From positions 22,582,017-22,646,016 of the forward strand of contig NC_088307.1 of NCBI RefSeq assembly GCF_032854445.1: 64,000 bases of DNA, in the 5' to 3' direction. The translations under genes were made by a program, and so were the position numbers. Below are positions 22,001-29,200 of the stretch, piece after piece. Source of the DNA: Liolophura sinensis (lineage: Eukaryota; Mollusca; Polyplacophora; Chitonida; Chitonidae). How positions within the stretch are numbered: the first letter of the stretch is position 1; the number at the start of each line of letters is the position of its first letter. The notes under the pieces were generated by a model. That model saw nothing but the letters and a program-made list of their open reading frames with translations. It was not told the origin of the DNA and did no database searches.

Positions 22001-22713
22001 GTATGTATATGTATTGCTATAAGAGGTATATACCGTGGGCCTTCGTTTTCTCGTGGTTAGCGTGCCAGTGCAGCATAATGACCAATGTGGCCGCTGTGAG
22101 GTCAAGTCCAACTCATGCTGACTTTATGGGAAGATCTCCCAGCAACCTGCGGATGGTCGTGGGATTTTCCAGCCCGGTTTTCTCCACTAGAATGCTGACC
22201 ACCGTCTATAAGTGAAATATTCTTGAGTCGACGTCAAACATCAATCAAGTAAATAAAGAAATACTCTGAAGGAATACAGTGAAATTTCTGATATACCAGA
22301 TCATCATGAAAATGCAACACTATTCTTTCCAGGGGTCCAGCGTGAAGAAAGCGAAAATAATACAGCCAATTCTCTAAAAACCACTGTGCACAAATCTGCA
22401 TGCGCACAAAGACGTGTGCCATCTGTGGTGCACATTTCGTGCTCTTGTGACACACTGGCAATCTGTGCATATGGATGTGCATTTTTTTTTGCCACAATGC
22501 TGTGTACCACTTCTTTACATTCTTTTTAGGGGCAGCGCATGCGTAATGAATTTGTAAACTTTGGCCTTGATTGTGACACTATTTTTACATCATACAATTT
22601 CAGGATCTCTGCTTCGGCTGGAAAACCTAGAGTTAATGGCAGATAACAAAGTACAGTTCGAGAAGGACGGGATTCCCGAGAACGTTGTGACCGTCACCAT
22701 ACAAGCAAAGTGA
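837..22713 (+). CDS. Inter-alpha-trypsin inhibitor heavy chain-like protein (13 exons, 5' partial)
   Basis: ITIH proteins are secreted extracellular-matrix factors built from a VIT domain, a vWA domain and a C-terminal ITIH domain. Seen exons: 837-1003, 2440-2553, 3483-3730, 4554-4720, 7763-8051, 9049-9827, 10792-10882, 12425-12478, 13217-13243, 14665-14802, 20753-20944, 21662-22000, 22604-22713. All joins keep phase and give 904 residues before TGA. Counting from the first visible codon: VIT about 1-175, vWA about 254-440 with the metal-binding D-T-S-G-S at 259-263 and L-T-D-G at 359-362, a proline-rich linker about 510-550, and an ITIH C-terminal domain about 735-904. Signal peptide and first exon(s) lie outside the window. 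The vertebrate D-P-H motif, where the chain is cleaved and coupled to chondroitin/hyaluronan, is not seen, so covalent hyaluronan transfer is doubtful (inference). Exon 12 has two compensating frameshifts, either assembly errors or real damage. Confidence 0.88.
1295..1376 (+). repeat. S1 SINE 3' fragment
   Basis: Carries cccgggttctgcccggttt, the cgtcgtataa block and the aaacaccaatcaaataaat tail of the S1 family. The tRNA-like head is missing. Confidence 0.75.
2440..2553 (+). CDS. ITIH-like exon B: VIT domain
   Basis: Phase-2 entry after tttcttcag, gtaaac donor. Encodes T-I-D-G-V-V-Y-P-G-T-V-K-E-K, then A-N-K-E-F-N-D-A-V-E-R-G, matching the VIT core (I-x-G-x-x-Y-x-G-x-V-K-E-K followed by a Y/F-x-x-A-V-x-x-G helix). 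Confidence 0.88.
3253..3380 (-). repeat. S1 SINE fragment, diverged
   Basis: Reverse-oriented: ttggtgttttatgtcgta, a degraded tatttcacttatacgacggcg block, then gaaacccacaaccatc. Much diverged, so an old copy. Confidence 0.6.
3483..3730 (+). CDS. ITIH-like exon C: end of VIT domain
   Basis: Acceptor tttcaag, donor gtaagt. Contains F-L-I-T-V-N-V-A-A-H-S-H-V-T-F and L-T-Y-Q-E-L-L-Q-R-R-L-G-L-Y, matching the VIT signature L-x-Y-E-E-L-L-x-R. An N-E-T N-glycosylation sequon is present. Confidence 0.9.
4400..4553. repeat. Three direct repeats of about 48 bp forming a splice-acceptor pyrimidine tract
   Basis: The block gtcctaaatacgtcgttc recurs at 4470 and 4518, with a weaker copy near 4420, interleaved with gtttctctctc runs, ending at the exon D acceptor. 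The array therefore supplies the polypyrimidine tract. Confidence 0.6.
4554..4720 (+). CDS. ITIH-like exon D: VIT-vWA linker
   Basis: Encodes F-S-P-T-A-E-Q-Q-Q-E-Y and G-Q-F-I-V-N-Y-D-V, the standard ITIH strand just before the vWA domain. The last 13 bases and the donor are repeated at 5766-5778 by the tandem duplication. The acceptor pyrimidine tract is built from three roughly 48-bp direct repeats. Confidence 0.88.
4708..5760. repeat. Left, internally deleted copy of a tandem duplication
   Basis: 4708-5044 is the same as 5766-6102 (offset 1058) and 5047-5760 the same as 6870-7583 (offset 1823), with no difference noticed by eye. The intervening 6103-6869 is missing here. The left edge lies 13 bp inside exon D. 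It contains an S1 SINE cut short at 5044, showing that this copy is the derived one. Confidence 0.9.
4811..5044 (+). repeat. S1 tRNA-derived SINE, 3' truncated by duplication breakpoint
   Basis: The head reads ggggcctccgtggctcagtc (pol III A box), then a B-box-like gagttcaagacc. It stops at gagtac, where the duplication junction begins. An open frame that starts M-A-Q-S-V-S-A-L-A-Q is a SINE by-product, not a gene. Confidence 0.9.
5869..6145 (+). mobile_element. S1 tRNA-derived SINE, full length with target-site duplication
   Basis: tRNA-like head with A and B boxes, body, gtacggcgtaaaacaacaa 3' end and a roughly 25-A tail. Flanked by the 11-bp duplication tctaatctgaa at 5858-5868 and 6146-6156. 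SINEs move by borrowing LINE machinery. Confidence 0.93.
6360..6420 (-). repeat. S2 SINE tail fragment
   Basis: The segment gaatgagtgcttgggcttta...cgtcgcac resembles the reverse complement of the S2 tail (aaatacgacgttaaatcccaagcattcattc). Confidence 0.5.
6650..7488 (+). repeat. R2 interspersed repeat cluster (three units)
   Basis: Unclassified roughly 270-bp repeat with signature blocks aacagttagaataaaaccc, aggtaaat-gacaataggc and acgtgtgaccatttgccagc, ending in tactctctgtgctgta. Units at about 6650-6870, 6870-7168 and 7218-7488; the last two also occur at 5047-5345 and 5395-5665 through the duplication. No ORF or poly(A). Confidence 0.75.
7763..8051 (+). CDS. ITIH-like exon E: vWA domain with MIDAS
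   Basis: Phase-0 entry after gttatcag. Encodes D-G-Y-F-V-H-F-F-A-P-E, then I-V-F-V-L-D-T-S-G-S-M-S-G, the D-x-S-x-S metal-ion-dependent adhesion site. Ends G-A-S-G-G through the next exon. Confidence 0.92.
8119..8254 (+). repeat. S1 SINE, degraded copy
   Basis: Contains cagcaacctgtggtaggtcg, cccggtttcgtctcaccata and the tail aaaacaccaatcaaataaat; the head is lost. Lies 68 bp after exon E. Confidence 0.75.
8570..8670 (+). repeat. R2 fragment
   Basis: Has aggtaaattgacaaaaggcc, a shortened tgaccattt-like region and ctgctctgatgtcattctct, matching the 3' half of R2. Confidence 0.6.
8707..8970 (+). mobile_element. S1 tRNA-derived SINE, full length with target-site duplication
   Basis: Complete head, body and A-rich tail, bounded by the perfect 11-bp duplication aaatacggtgg (8696-8706 and 8971-8981). 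It lies 78 bp upstream of exon F and looks recent. Confidence 0.93.
9049..9827 (+). CDS. ITIH-like exon F: rest of vWA, proline-rich linker, helical segment
   Basis: The longest exon (779 bp). Opens with T-N-I-N-A-A-L-L and F-L-T-D-G-Q-A-T-S-G, completing the vWA fold. About 40 residues of mostly proline follow (roughly 9,585-9,700), where vertebrate chains have a short linker, then F-I-E-R-L-W-V-Y-L-T-I-R-Q-L, the conserved ITIH helical segment. The frame is open throughout. Confidence 0.9.
9828..10791. other. Intron of ITIH-like gene with S1 SINE
   Basis: Apart from the reverse S1 copy (10436-10590) nothing gene-like is seen. A B-box-like gatttgaacccgcgacc at 10730 has no partner A box. 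Confidence 0.5.
10436..10590 (-). repeat. S1 SINE, reverse, partial
   Basis: ttgattggtgttttacactg, then gaatatttcac, gggaggaaacctggcagagc and accatcc blocks of S1 in reverse. The tRNA head is missing. Confidence 0.8.
10792..10882 (+). CDS. ITIH-like exon G
   Basis: Encodes Y-Q-F-V-T-P-Y-T-S-M-V-A-T-K-P, matching the highly conserved ITIH Y-x-F-V-T-P-x-T-S-M-V motif. Phase 0 in, phase 1 out; donor gtaagt. Confidence 0.9.
10950..11060 (-). repeat. S1-related (S3) diverged repeat
   Basis: cacaatgggggtcagtttta, gggtggaaaaagccggagtg and accaacctttggcaagt recur at 34500-34570 and partly at 42000-42150 and 39790-39920. It appears to be a diverged relative of S1; agtgccg is locally tandem. Confidence 0.55.
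11061..12188. other. ITIH intron stretch, unassigned
   Basis: AT-rich sequence with several short chance ORFs and no splice-bounded or recognisable coding sequence. It could be an old transposon, but no ends were identified. Confidence 0.4.
12189..12330 (+). repeat. S1 SINE, 5' truncated
   Basis: Starts near aaccgtatgaagggagatct and ends at gtaaaacaccaataaaataa with a taaa tail. The tRNA head is absent. Only 95 bp upstream of the first probable microexon. Confidence 0.85.
12425..12478 (+). CDS. ITIH-like probable microexon (18 codons)
   Basis: Between ttttgtag and gtaaac, phase 1 in and out, open, serine-rich (E-S-S-S-S-V-P-S-S-L-N). It sits in the variable linker after the F-V-T-P exon. 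Phase symmetry means it could be alternatively spliced; support is only splice signals and frame. Confidence 0.55.
12600..12830 (+). repeat. R2 copy, diverged
   Basis: Carries atgatgacaacatagcc, taattataggcc, attgcaattaacatcactgc and aacagttagaataaaaccct of the R2 family; the 3' part is degraded. Confidence 0.7.
13217..13243 (+). CDS. ITIH-like possible microexon (9 codons)
   Basis: Between tttatttag and gttagt, phase 1 in and out; encodes roughly G-F-P-A-I-K-K-S-S. Very short and without homology support, but it can be spliced in or out without frame change. Confidence 0.35.
13321..14091. mobile_element. MITE with terminal inverted repeats and internal minisatellite
   Basis: The left end ttagaggcaaagacaacact is inverted at the right end as agtgttttctttgccttta, and similarity runs inwards for about 50 bp. 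A second copy with the same ends and interior lies at 42368-42833. No transposase ORF, so it is non-autonomous. Target-site duplication not resolved. Confidence 0.75.
13452..13788. repeat. 43-bp minisatellite, 8 units, each with a CRE-like palindrome
   Basis: Unit starts gtctattgtgacccagaggt and contains cagtgacgtcacaccatttt. Units begin near 13452, 13495, 13538, 13581, 13624, 13667, 13710 and 13753. TGACGTCA, the CREB/ATF octamer, is intact in all but one unit (gacgcca). The MITE copy at 42 kb has a single unit, so the array is a local expansion. Confidence 0.92.
14143..14262 (-). repeat. S1 SINE, reverse, partial
   Basis: Shows tcaagaatatttcatctata, cgacggcggtcaacattat and gaaacccgtcaaccatccgc. 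No head. Confidence 0.75.
14665..14802 (+). CDS. ITIH-like exon: basic/proline-rich linker
   Basis: Acceptor ctccccag, donor gttagt, phase 1 on both sides. Encodes G-P-L-S-F-R-R-R-M-H-P-S-I-I-R-P then a proline-rich stretch. Corresponds to the variable linker between the F-V-T-P segment and the C-terminal domain. Confidence 0.65.
15200..16063 (+). CDS. LINE ORF1 protein (287 aa)
   Basis: Open from M-A-S-Q-P-S-P-T to the stop. Residues about 105-195 look coiled-coil (heptad-like L and K/E spacing), followed by E-Q-Y-R-R-R-D-S-F-R-V-I-G-L, close to the E-Q-Y-S-R-R-N-x-L-x-I motif that links coiled coil and RRM-like domain in LINE ORF1s. Later V-Y-I-N-E-N-L and S-A-R-T-F-D-G-N-I-V-Y are also typical. 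An RNA chaperone role is inferred from family knowledge. No Cys-His knuckle seen. Confidence 0.8.
   Translation: MASQPSPTRVHGLHARGQSSSQPAVSIAVEPESGHSLDTVFTTTTRSNSPADSVAINPELKRRGSLPDLPAVIKAGKTGLFTESLLSPQISGQLRAVIKYIVDATVQSLLEVLKTSKTETDLISTKIDSLRRQLPEKDLILSGYENNIQDLKADLSHLSSKLEDSSKEIKELKAENIFLHDKAEQYRRRDSFRVIGLSIRPNESTDDRKHSEFIRSRQQLKHVTDLQHVYINENLSKRRYQMYKLLLEERREGKIHSARTFDGNIVYHVTEGGARVQLTREPNIESL
16655..16804 (-). mobile_element. S1 SINE inserted inside the LINE
   Basis: Reverse S1 piece from tttgattggtgttttacgcc to gttgctgtcggaccttccca, flanked by ataaatata on both sides (16646-16654 and 16805-16813). It is younger than the LINE. Confidence 0.8.
17366..18067 (+). pseudogene. LINE ORF2 fragment: apurinic endonuclease-like domain
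   Basis: Contains I-I-I-L-G-D-F-N-E-N-P-L and C-S-D-H-C-P-T-Y-V, the catalytic G-D-F-N and S-D-H blocks of LINE endonucleases, and N-T-I-L-D-P-I between them. No start and a frameshift at the end near 18000, so it is a broken remnant. Confidence 0.85.
17998..18366 (+). pseudogene. LINE ORF2 fragment: spacer between endonuclease and RT
   Basis: Frame-shifted continuation with W-I-T-P-Q-I-K and R-N-K-V-N-S, then W-W-K-I-A-N-S-F-L, the usual linker before the RT domain. Ends at the palindrome. Confidence 0.75.
18366..18405. repeat. Perfect 40-bp palindrome
   Basis: Starts aaaggccactatattaaata and is fully self-complementary with its centre between 18385 and 18386. It lies at the join of the spacer and RT fragments, where several hundred bases of RT sequence are missing. 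Confidence 0.95.
18430..18720 (+). pseudogene. LINE ORF2 fragment: reverse transcriptase
   Basis: Encodes F-F-D-I-S-K-A-F-D-K-V-W-H-K-G-L-L, then T-Q-R-V-V-I-N-G-Q and L-Q-A-G-V-P-K. The catalytic F-x-D-D block and everything after it are lost. Confidence 0.85.
19478..19990. repeat. Minisatellite, 11 units of about 42-54 bp
   Basis: Core attcctgcaaaccgctaagc, then ctgtagcatagtgctttcct. Core begins near 19480, 19527, 19580, 19622, 19672, 19725, 19777, 19827, 19874, 19926 and 19977. Some units carry a 10-bp insertion (gtcgtgcttt-like), so longer and shorter units alternate. Confidence 0.9.
20753..20944 (+). CDS. ITIH-like exon: N-glycosylation repeat and start of C-terminal domain
   Basis: Strong polypyrimidine tract and tttcag. 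Three imperfect copies of an 11-residue unit (E-L-N-x-E-V-N-x-T-T) give three N-x-T sequons. G-F-S-L-C-L-D-I follows, equivalent to the C-F-N-I of vertebrate ITIH. The D-P-H-F motif normally just before this point is absent. Confidence 0.85.
21662..22000 (+). CDS. ITIH-like C-terminal exon with compensating frameshifts
   Basis: Enters in phase 1 after cttcccacag and leaves in phase 1 at gtatgt, total 339 bp, consistent with one intact exon. The entry frame hits TAG at 21784, TAA at 21787 and two TGA at 21829-21834. The next frame is open across that stretch and reads I-S-N-I-T-Y-R-W-W-Q-M-S-S-L, plausible ITIH sequence. The original frame resumes with D-T-I-E-L-V-T-P-S-N-V and ends D-S-A-G-V-I-G. 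One frame gain near 21776-21783 and one opposite shift near 21835-21868 explain it. Confidence 0.75.
22045..22260 (+). repeat. S1 SINE, nearly full length, diverged
   Basis: Head tctcgtggttagcgtgccag, B-box-like gaggtcaagtccaac, body, and tail atcaatcaagtaaataaa. In the last ITIH intron, right after the exon 12 donor. Confidence 0.85.
22604..22713 (+). CDS. ITIH-like last coding exon
   Basis: Acceptor atttcag. Completes G-L-I-G-like sequence (V-I-G-S-L-L-R-L-E-N), then V-Q-F-E-K-D-G-I-P-E and ends T-I-Q-A-K-TGA. The position of the stop agrees with ITIH C-termini. Confidence 0.85.
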
Positions 22714-23499
22714 CGGCAGCACGTGCTACAGAATTACGGAATCCCTAGAGTTGGCAAAAGTCCTGGATATTTAACCAATTAGGAGTTCGGAATTGCTCAG
22801 TTCACGATATAAAAGATAGAATTTAGTTCTTTGGTAGTTTGGGTTTTAAAACAAATTGCAAATTGATCATTAATCCAGACCATCCATTATCATGCTTGAC
22901 GGCTAGTATATAAGATTTATTTCGATGCATAGATCTTTGCGTTGTGAACTTACTGTTATTTAAGCCTCATGAAGTGAGCCTTGCCTTATGAAATTTATAT
23001 AAATGATCACCCGTTCTTAACAGAATGATGTTGGCTTAGCAGGTGTTAAACATCCTCCGTAAATTCAAGAGAAGAAATGGAAGAAACACAATTCCACATA
23101 TGTAGTCTCAGGCAATCAGATTAACCGTTGTAAACAGTGTACTTTTCGGAAACAGTTCGCCATTTTCCAACCACTCAATTGTTTAGCCAATCACCATCGT
23201 GTTGGAGTAATATCCTAGCTGATATCAATTTAACCTTCGTATGTCGCCTCCAGAGTAAGGTTTACATGTCAACATCACTCATCCGCCATTCATGTCATCA
23301 TTGATCCGAATCTGAGACGAAGACTGTTTGATTCGTAGAATATATGTAGTCCGGTAACCCAGCGCAACCTTTCATGCCATCCTTGTTGATTCGCCTGAAT
23401 ACTGCAGAGATGTGGATGAAACGTTTTTGTGTGTGTGAGACTTATGCTCCTTCACAGTTCAGTTCAACAGCTCTTCTGTTGTCGTTGTCTTACCTGACG

Positions 23500-23857
23500 A
23501 ATGTTGAATGAATAAATAAGTGCAAGGGGTTCCACGTCGCACTGAACAATTTTCCACAAATATGACGATGATGAGTCATTAGCTGTGTGCACATAAATAT
23601 TGTGTGTTTTTGTAGCAAGGCGGATCCATGCCGACAAAGTGCTTCCTCCACTAAAGTATCATGCCGAAGACACCAGCCATGACACCACACCCAGTCACAT
23701 TATATTGACACTGGGCCAACCAGTAACGTTTCCTTTCTATAACCTCTCAGTGCTGAACGCCATTCACTATTTCTTGGTATGACCCAAACCGGGTTTGATC
23801 CCCAGGGTCTCGACTTCAAGGCAGACGCTCTCTTACCAAGGAAACTACCTCCACAGA
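23500..23857 (-). mobile_element. S2 tRNA-derived SINE, reverse
   Basis: On the minus strand a tRNA-like head reads ccttggtaagagagcgtctg, followed by B-box-like gggatcaaacccgg. The tail (gaatgaataaataag on plus) is at the left. Shares cactgggccaaccag and accacacccagtcacattat with the 32.6-kb copy. Confidence 0.8.
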
Positions 23858-25166
23858 TTTATCCCCATTTTCGGTTGTCTTGTAAACACCATAACCACCA
23901 GATGGAAATATTCAGGAGACTGGTGGTGGCGCTTAAACCATATAATAGTAACACCCTGTAAGAAAGAGCCTTCTCAGCGCTACCCAACCCAGAATGTGCA
24001 GTCGATATTGATGAATTTGTTAACATCAAACAGAATGTGTCATTTTATCATCATACTCACGTTATTCTCGGCATAGTTATGATTATTCGTAGCTCAAATT
24101 ACAATAGCATACGCTTGAATAATAAAGACCATATAACGGAATTTTTATGGGTCTATTGGACCTATTATAGAAGCATGAGGAAATTGCCGTGTCAGTGTCA
24201 GTGCGCTTAACGGAGAAGACTGTGTGTTATGGTCGATTATTAGCTTCCTTTCGTGATGTTTTCTCCATTGTTGGGATTTATGTCTTATGATTATGCATTG
24301 AATAAAAATTATAATTATCTTTGAATTATGTAACGCTGATTCAAATGGCGCATAAGCGACACAATACGAAACGAGATGGAATATGCCGTTGTCCTCTAAG
24401 AAAGAGTCCCCGAATGATGCGACACCGTGCTATAGGTGTCTCTAACATGGTGCATTCCCATGGCTTCGCAAAATTCCAGACTGAAAGATTGGTAACTCTG
24501 TAAATCAACGTTTGCGTAAGTTTCCATCCCTCTTTTCCTTAGATCAATTTTCTTAACTACGTTCAACACACACCATCAAAGAACTAAGAAAGTTAATTCA
24601 GGACGTTAATTTAATCAGTATCGTATGCAAACAGTGTACTATGGTATTTTGCTAATTTTACCGCTAATATCATTCATCAAAAATAACAAGATCAGATTGC
24701 AGAAAATTGATTACACTTTATGTCCAACTTCAGAGAACGTAATACAGAGTTGAATCGGTAGATATTCGGATAGAAAAGAGAAACAGATTCGGTTTGTTTT
24801 AACGGAAAGTCATGGTGTGTAGAAAATACGTATGCCGGAGGCTTTCTAAGATGTCTTTTTTATATAGCCGTATACAAGGAAACCTGTGTTAATGGAGGGA
24901 ATTTGAAAAGAAATTAAATAAGACAAAGAAAAGTCTGTAAACAGCTGTTTCAAAGCAGACGAGCTCAGTACATCCAAACAGCAAATTCCCTGCCCAAGGC
25001 CAGGTTAGAACTCCATTAACCACCGGATCACTGCCTGCTCCGTTCACACTTAACTGCGTCTTTAAAGTATGCCAGCCTCTTGCAAAAAACGTGTGTGAAC
25101 ACGTCTCTGAAATTGTCGGATATAAGAAAATAAACAACGTGATTTGCGCAGTGGTTGACACGCGTG

Positions 25167-25400
25167 ATCAGTCAAACTTTTATATATGGTAGGACTGAAA
25201 TCTATCCACAAACCAATCTGAGGCGGAAACATCAAATCTTGTCGCCAGACTTTTATGCATGGTAAGACTGAAGTCTATCCACAAACCATTCTGAGACGGA
25301 AACATCAAACTATGTCGCCTGACTTTTATGTATGACAAGACTGAAGTCTATTTCACAAATCATTCTAGAACGGAAAACATCAAATCTTGTCGCCAGATAA
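25167..25400. repeat. Tandem repeat, about 3 units of 75 bp
   Basis: Unit: gacttttatgtatggtaaga, ctgaagtctatccacaaacc, then gacggaaacatcaaatcttg and tcgcca. Three units plus a partial fourth. Confidence 0.85.
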
Positions 25401-25958
25401 CAAGACTAAAGTCTCTCTCAAAGGTAATCTATGAAGCAAATCATCGAGGCCTGTTAATGATTCATTAAGACAACATGTCCTTTAGGAAAAAACATTGAGC
25501 TTAATTCTGCATGTAAAGCCACATATCTTGACTGGTGACCTACATATTGTAAAAGTCTAAAACACTACTGATGAATGGTCCTATAATTGACAGACGAGAA
25601 ATCCTCGGCCCATATTTATCAAGCAACATTGTAAATCGCAAATGCTCAAAATCCAAACTCGGAACAGGAAACAACTTAAATTGTGGTGCGTACGTTTTTC
25701 TGCATCAGTGTACTGAATCAGTGTACAAATTTAAAATAGCCTGACGGAGCAACGACTTAAAAGGCTTGATACATGTATATATGCGTCCTAGGGTACCATG
25801 AGCAGTAATATTCTAATAGTCGCTTCTAATGGACGCCAGAGGTCGTGAAATGTTAAATTTAATCCAGACTTTACTTTGTTTCTGATTCGGCGTAAATAAC
25901 AAAACAGAAACCGCCTTAAGAAAGGCAAAGAACAATCAAATAAATGCACACAGGTTAC

Positions 25959-26008
25959 TTTATTTCGATGTACAAAATCCTTAATCCTCGTATGCTGCAC
26001 AGTTTATT
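25959..26008 (-). terminator. Poly(A) signals of minus-strand GH-D-like gene
   Basis: Reverse-strand AATAAA at 26003-26008 and 25959-25964, about 42 and 86 bases after the stop codon. Confidence 0.55.
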
Positions 26009-26049
26009 CACACCTAAATATACAATATTTAGGTGTCACTGAGGCGACT

Positions 26050-26284
26050 TTACAAAGGTCTGCACGATTTCGCCACGTGTGCAACAATAGCGGATCCCGA
26101 AGGTCCGAGATTACACGAGACCGTGTTGACTTTGGAGAAATCCTCACCGAAGCTGAACTCCACCGTTTCGTCCACCGCGCCAACCAGCGTGACGTAGACG
26201 TCCTCAGCGATCTCGATGTTGGTGACCCTCTGAGGAGACATGGGCACCCACTTTGACAGCTCTCCAAGAAGATACACTTGTGAC
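26050..26284 (-). CDS. GH-D-like paralog 1, exon 17 (last)
   Basis: Encodes Y-L-L-G-E-L-S-K-W-V-P-M-S-P and V-Y-V-T-L-V-G-A-V; ends S-C-R-P-L-TAA. One codon shorter than paralog 2. Confidence 0.92.
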
Positions 26285-29200
26285 CTGTTAAACAGAAAAG
26301 AATGATGAACAATGTTAGGTCTAGTCTCTCTCGCTTCAGAGTTCGAATGCATCTTCAGCTACATGTACATGTAGTTCCGCAGCGGTACATGCCCGTTGCT
26401 GAGTTACGTGCAAGTGCGAGGCTTAGGTTTTATGAATGTGAAACCCTGATTAAATAAGTATTCCGTTTTTACAATATATGCCCCCAACCGTCAGAATAAT
26501 TGCTCTGTCGAAATCCGTGACGTAGCCGCTGCAATTTCTGTGTAAAACGGCCTAAAAGTCAAACTCGATCTGTAAGTTTGTATGGTGAATTCATGTACAA
26601 AATTTCAATTCAACAGAAAGAACCATATGAAATTGCCCAATACTTAGAGACGTTATTGCACGAAAACGAAAAAACTCAGCCAGAAACAGTGGCTGAGATT
26701 TGTTACCCGAAATAGATGATGGGAGAAGTATGCCAGAGGCAGGGGTCGGTCAGAGCACAGCCACTGATGGTAAGAGGTGCACTCTGGGAAAAGTTAGCCA
26801 CTCCCCCTGGTGTGGGCCACGTGTGCTTAAATATGACACTTGGTGGGAACTGTAAGGACAGACAAAACTTTTGAGCATTTTGATCAAAACAGTTTACTGT
26901 TCATGACCAATCAACTTGAGTGAATCCATTTCAGAACGCATTAGTGATTCAAATTAAAAATGGTGAAATCTTGAGAAATAATTCCCCAAATGTATTTTAT
27001 GCATGGTTCTGTGACAATTGGCCAGCTATCATACTGTCGTCGCTGCTCTGGTTTTGCTCTCTGTACTATACGCCTTTAATTATATTTAAGTAAGAAATCT
27101 TGGTAAAAAATGCGCTTATGAATTGTTATGAACTGGAATGCCAATCCATTACCGTTGACCATCACCTTTGGATGCACTAAAGTTACTCCATTCTCAAGGT
27201 GTCATTACCAGGTATTCTGGAGGGTTGGTGTTGGCAAAACTACTTTTGTCTCTACTTTCAGCAGAAACTAATGTTTTGTCTGGAGTGTTAATATTGGAGT
27301 GAAATATTGTTACAGCGATTAAACTCAAAGGCGATCAGCATACTTACGTCATCGCCAAACCCAGCATCGGACGGTGTCAGCTGGTAAGCGTCGTCTTGGG
27401 ATGGCACCAGAATTGTTCCGAAATTATAATTGAAAATCTGGGACGTGGTCGACCAAACCTCCCCTACAGGTCCTTTTCCGTCTTGAAAGGCTTTCTGTTA
27501 TTAAAATACAAAGGTATGAATTGTCTCCCGGGACAAATCCCCGTATACCCTGCATGGGTTTCTACCTGTCAAAAGCTCTTGTTAAATGTATTAGGTCAGG
27601 AATCCTTCGTCGTTTATAATGTTGGTTATGACAACCACAAATACGGAGGATAAACAGAGGTCAAATTTTGTCATCTTGCCTTTTGCTCAAAATAAGTGTA
27701 TTTATCTATCAATTTGATTGGTGTTTTACGCCGTGCTCATAGATTCAAGAATATTTCACTTATACTACGGGAACCAGCATTATTGTGGGAAGACACATGG
27801 CAGAGCTTATGGGAATACGCCATGTTGCTGGCAGACCATCTCACATATGATCGGAGAGGAGAGCAGTATGAGCTGGATTTGAACTCAGAGCGACCACATT
27901 GGTGAGAGACTATTGGATCATTGTGATGCGCTATCATGCTAACCGCTGGGCTAAGGAGGATTCCTGTTCAAAATGAAATATCAGACATTTCAGTTGAATA
28001 AATAAAGAAATATATGTTCAAAACAACATTTTCGTTCAGTCCTTCTTCATGCGACCATTAACAGTTACGGTCATTTTTTTTAAATACCAAGTTAACGAAC
28101 ATTCTTCATACAATGTGCAAAGCACAAATTCCTTGCTTACCTCCATAATACTTTTGTCAATGGAACGGGCCGGCCTCGAAGGCTTCAGGATTAGGCCGTC
28201 GGCGTTACAACATCTAATGATAAAATCAATACAGATTACACATGCAATATATTATTCGCCATGCGGTTCTCTAAGCTGCACTGAATAAAGAGAGAGAACC
28301 CACTTCTCATAACCATGCAGATGTAATTTGGCTAGACAGTCTGTTCCTTGTAAATTTTCTCTCGGTGGAGGAAGCCGGGCATAACCAGGAGGACACCCAC
28401 GACCATCTGCAGACTGTTGACAGACATTCCCCACCCCTCTTCCAATACCCACATACCACCGGAGAGGAAGCTTGCATGGGCTGGACTCATCGTGACCACA
28501 TTGTTGGGAATTTCCTGAGTCAATGTGCAGCGTGAGAGACACCCCTCCCCCACCTCAATCAGCGACAGGCATCAAACAAGAAAGATGACAAAATGGTCAC
28601 TTTTTTCCAACCTTTATATTACTTACAATATCGACTAAGTTAAACATACAGGTTTAAAGACAAAATCCTCAAAGATTGTTTGTGTCTGTGGTAGTTCTAC
28701 TAACCATTTCATTGAATTTTATGTACGAAACATCTTTCAAACATCATAACCTTGGAACACGTTCAACCCACTGTTTTCATCTCACACCAGGCACACAGTG
28801 TGAAAACTTAACGCACGTGTACGATGAGACAGAGGAATTTTCAGCGCGAGATGTCAAACACGAATGTGAAGCATGAATTGATGTGAAGAACGACATGCGC
28901 TACATATGATGGGCTTTATTACGACACTCTGATATGCTTTATCACGACACTCTCATGGGATTTACATATTAACGGGAAAGACGTAATCGTCTGTTACTTT
29001 TGAATCACAATCTGATCGGCTAGGGCCTGTAACGCTCGTCATTTTCGAACTGTATCTAATACCGCTTAACCTGGGGCTAGGGGCCGTAGAGGTAGCCATG
29101 CTCATTACATCAGCATGATGCCTTTATGAAAAGTTGCAATCAAAGCGCGACTGAGATACTAGTTTAATTGTTATTTGACCTGGAACTCATTCACGGGCTA

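Larger units (their letters stand above)
22714..26049. other. Intergenic region between ITIH-like gene and minus-strand GH-D-like gene
   Basis: Convergent 3' ends. Holds an S2 SINE (about 23500-23857) and a roughly 75-bp tandem repeat (25167-25400). Candidate ITIH poly(A) signals (aataaa) are at 23511, inside the SINE tail, and 24301; neither is compelling. No gene seen. Confidence 0.6.
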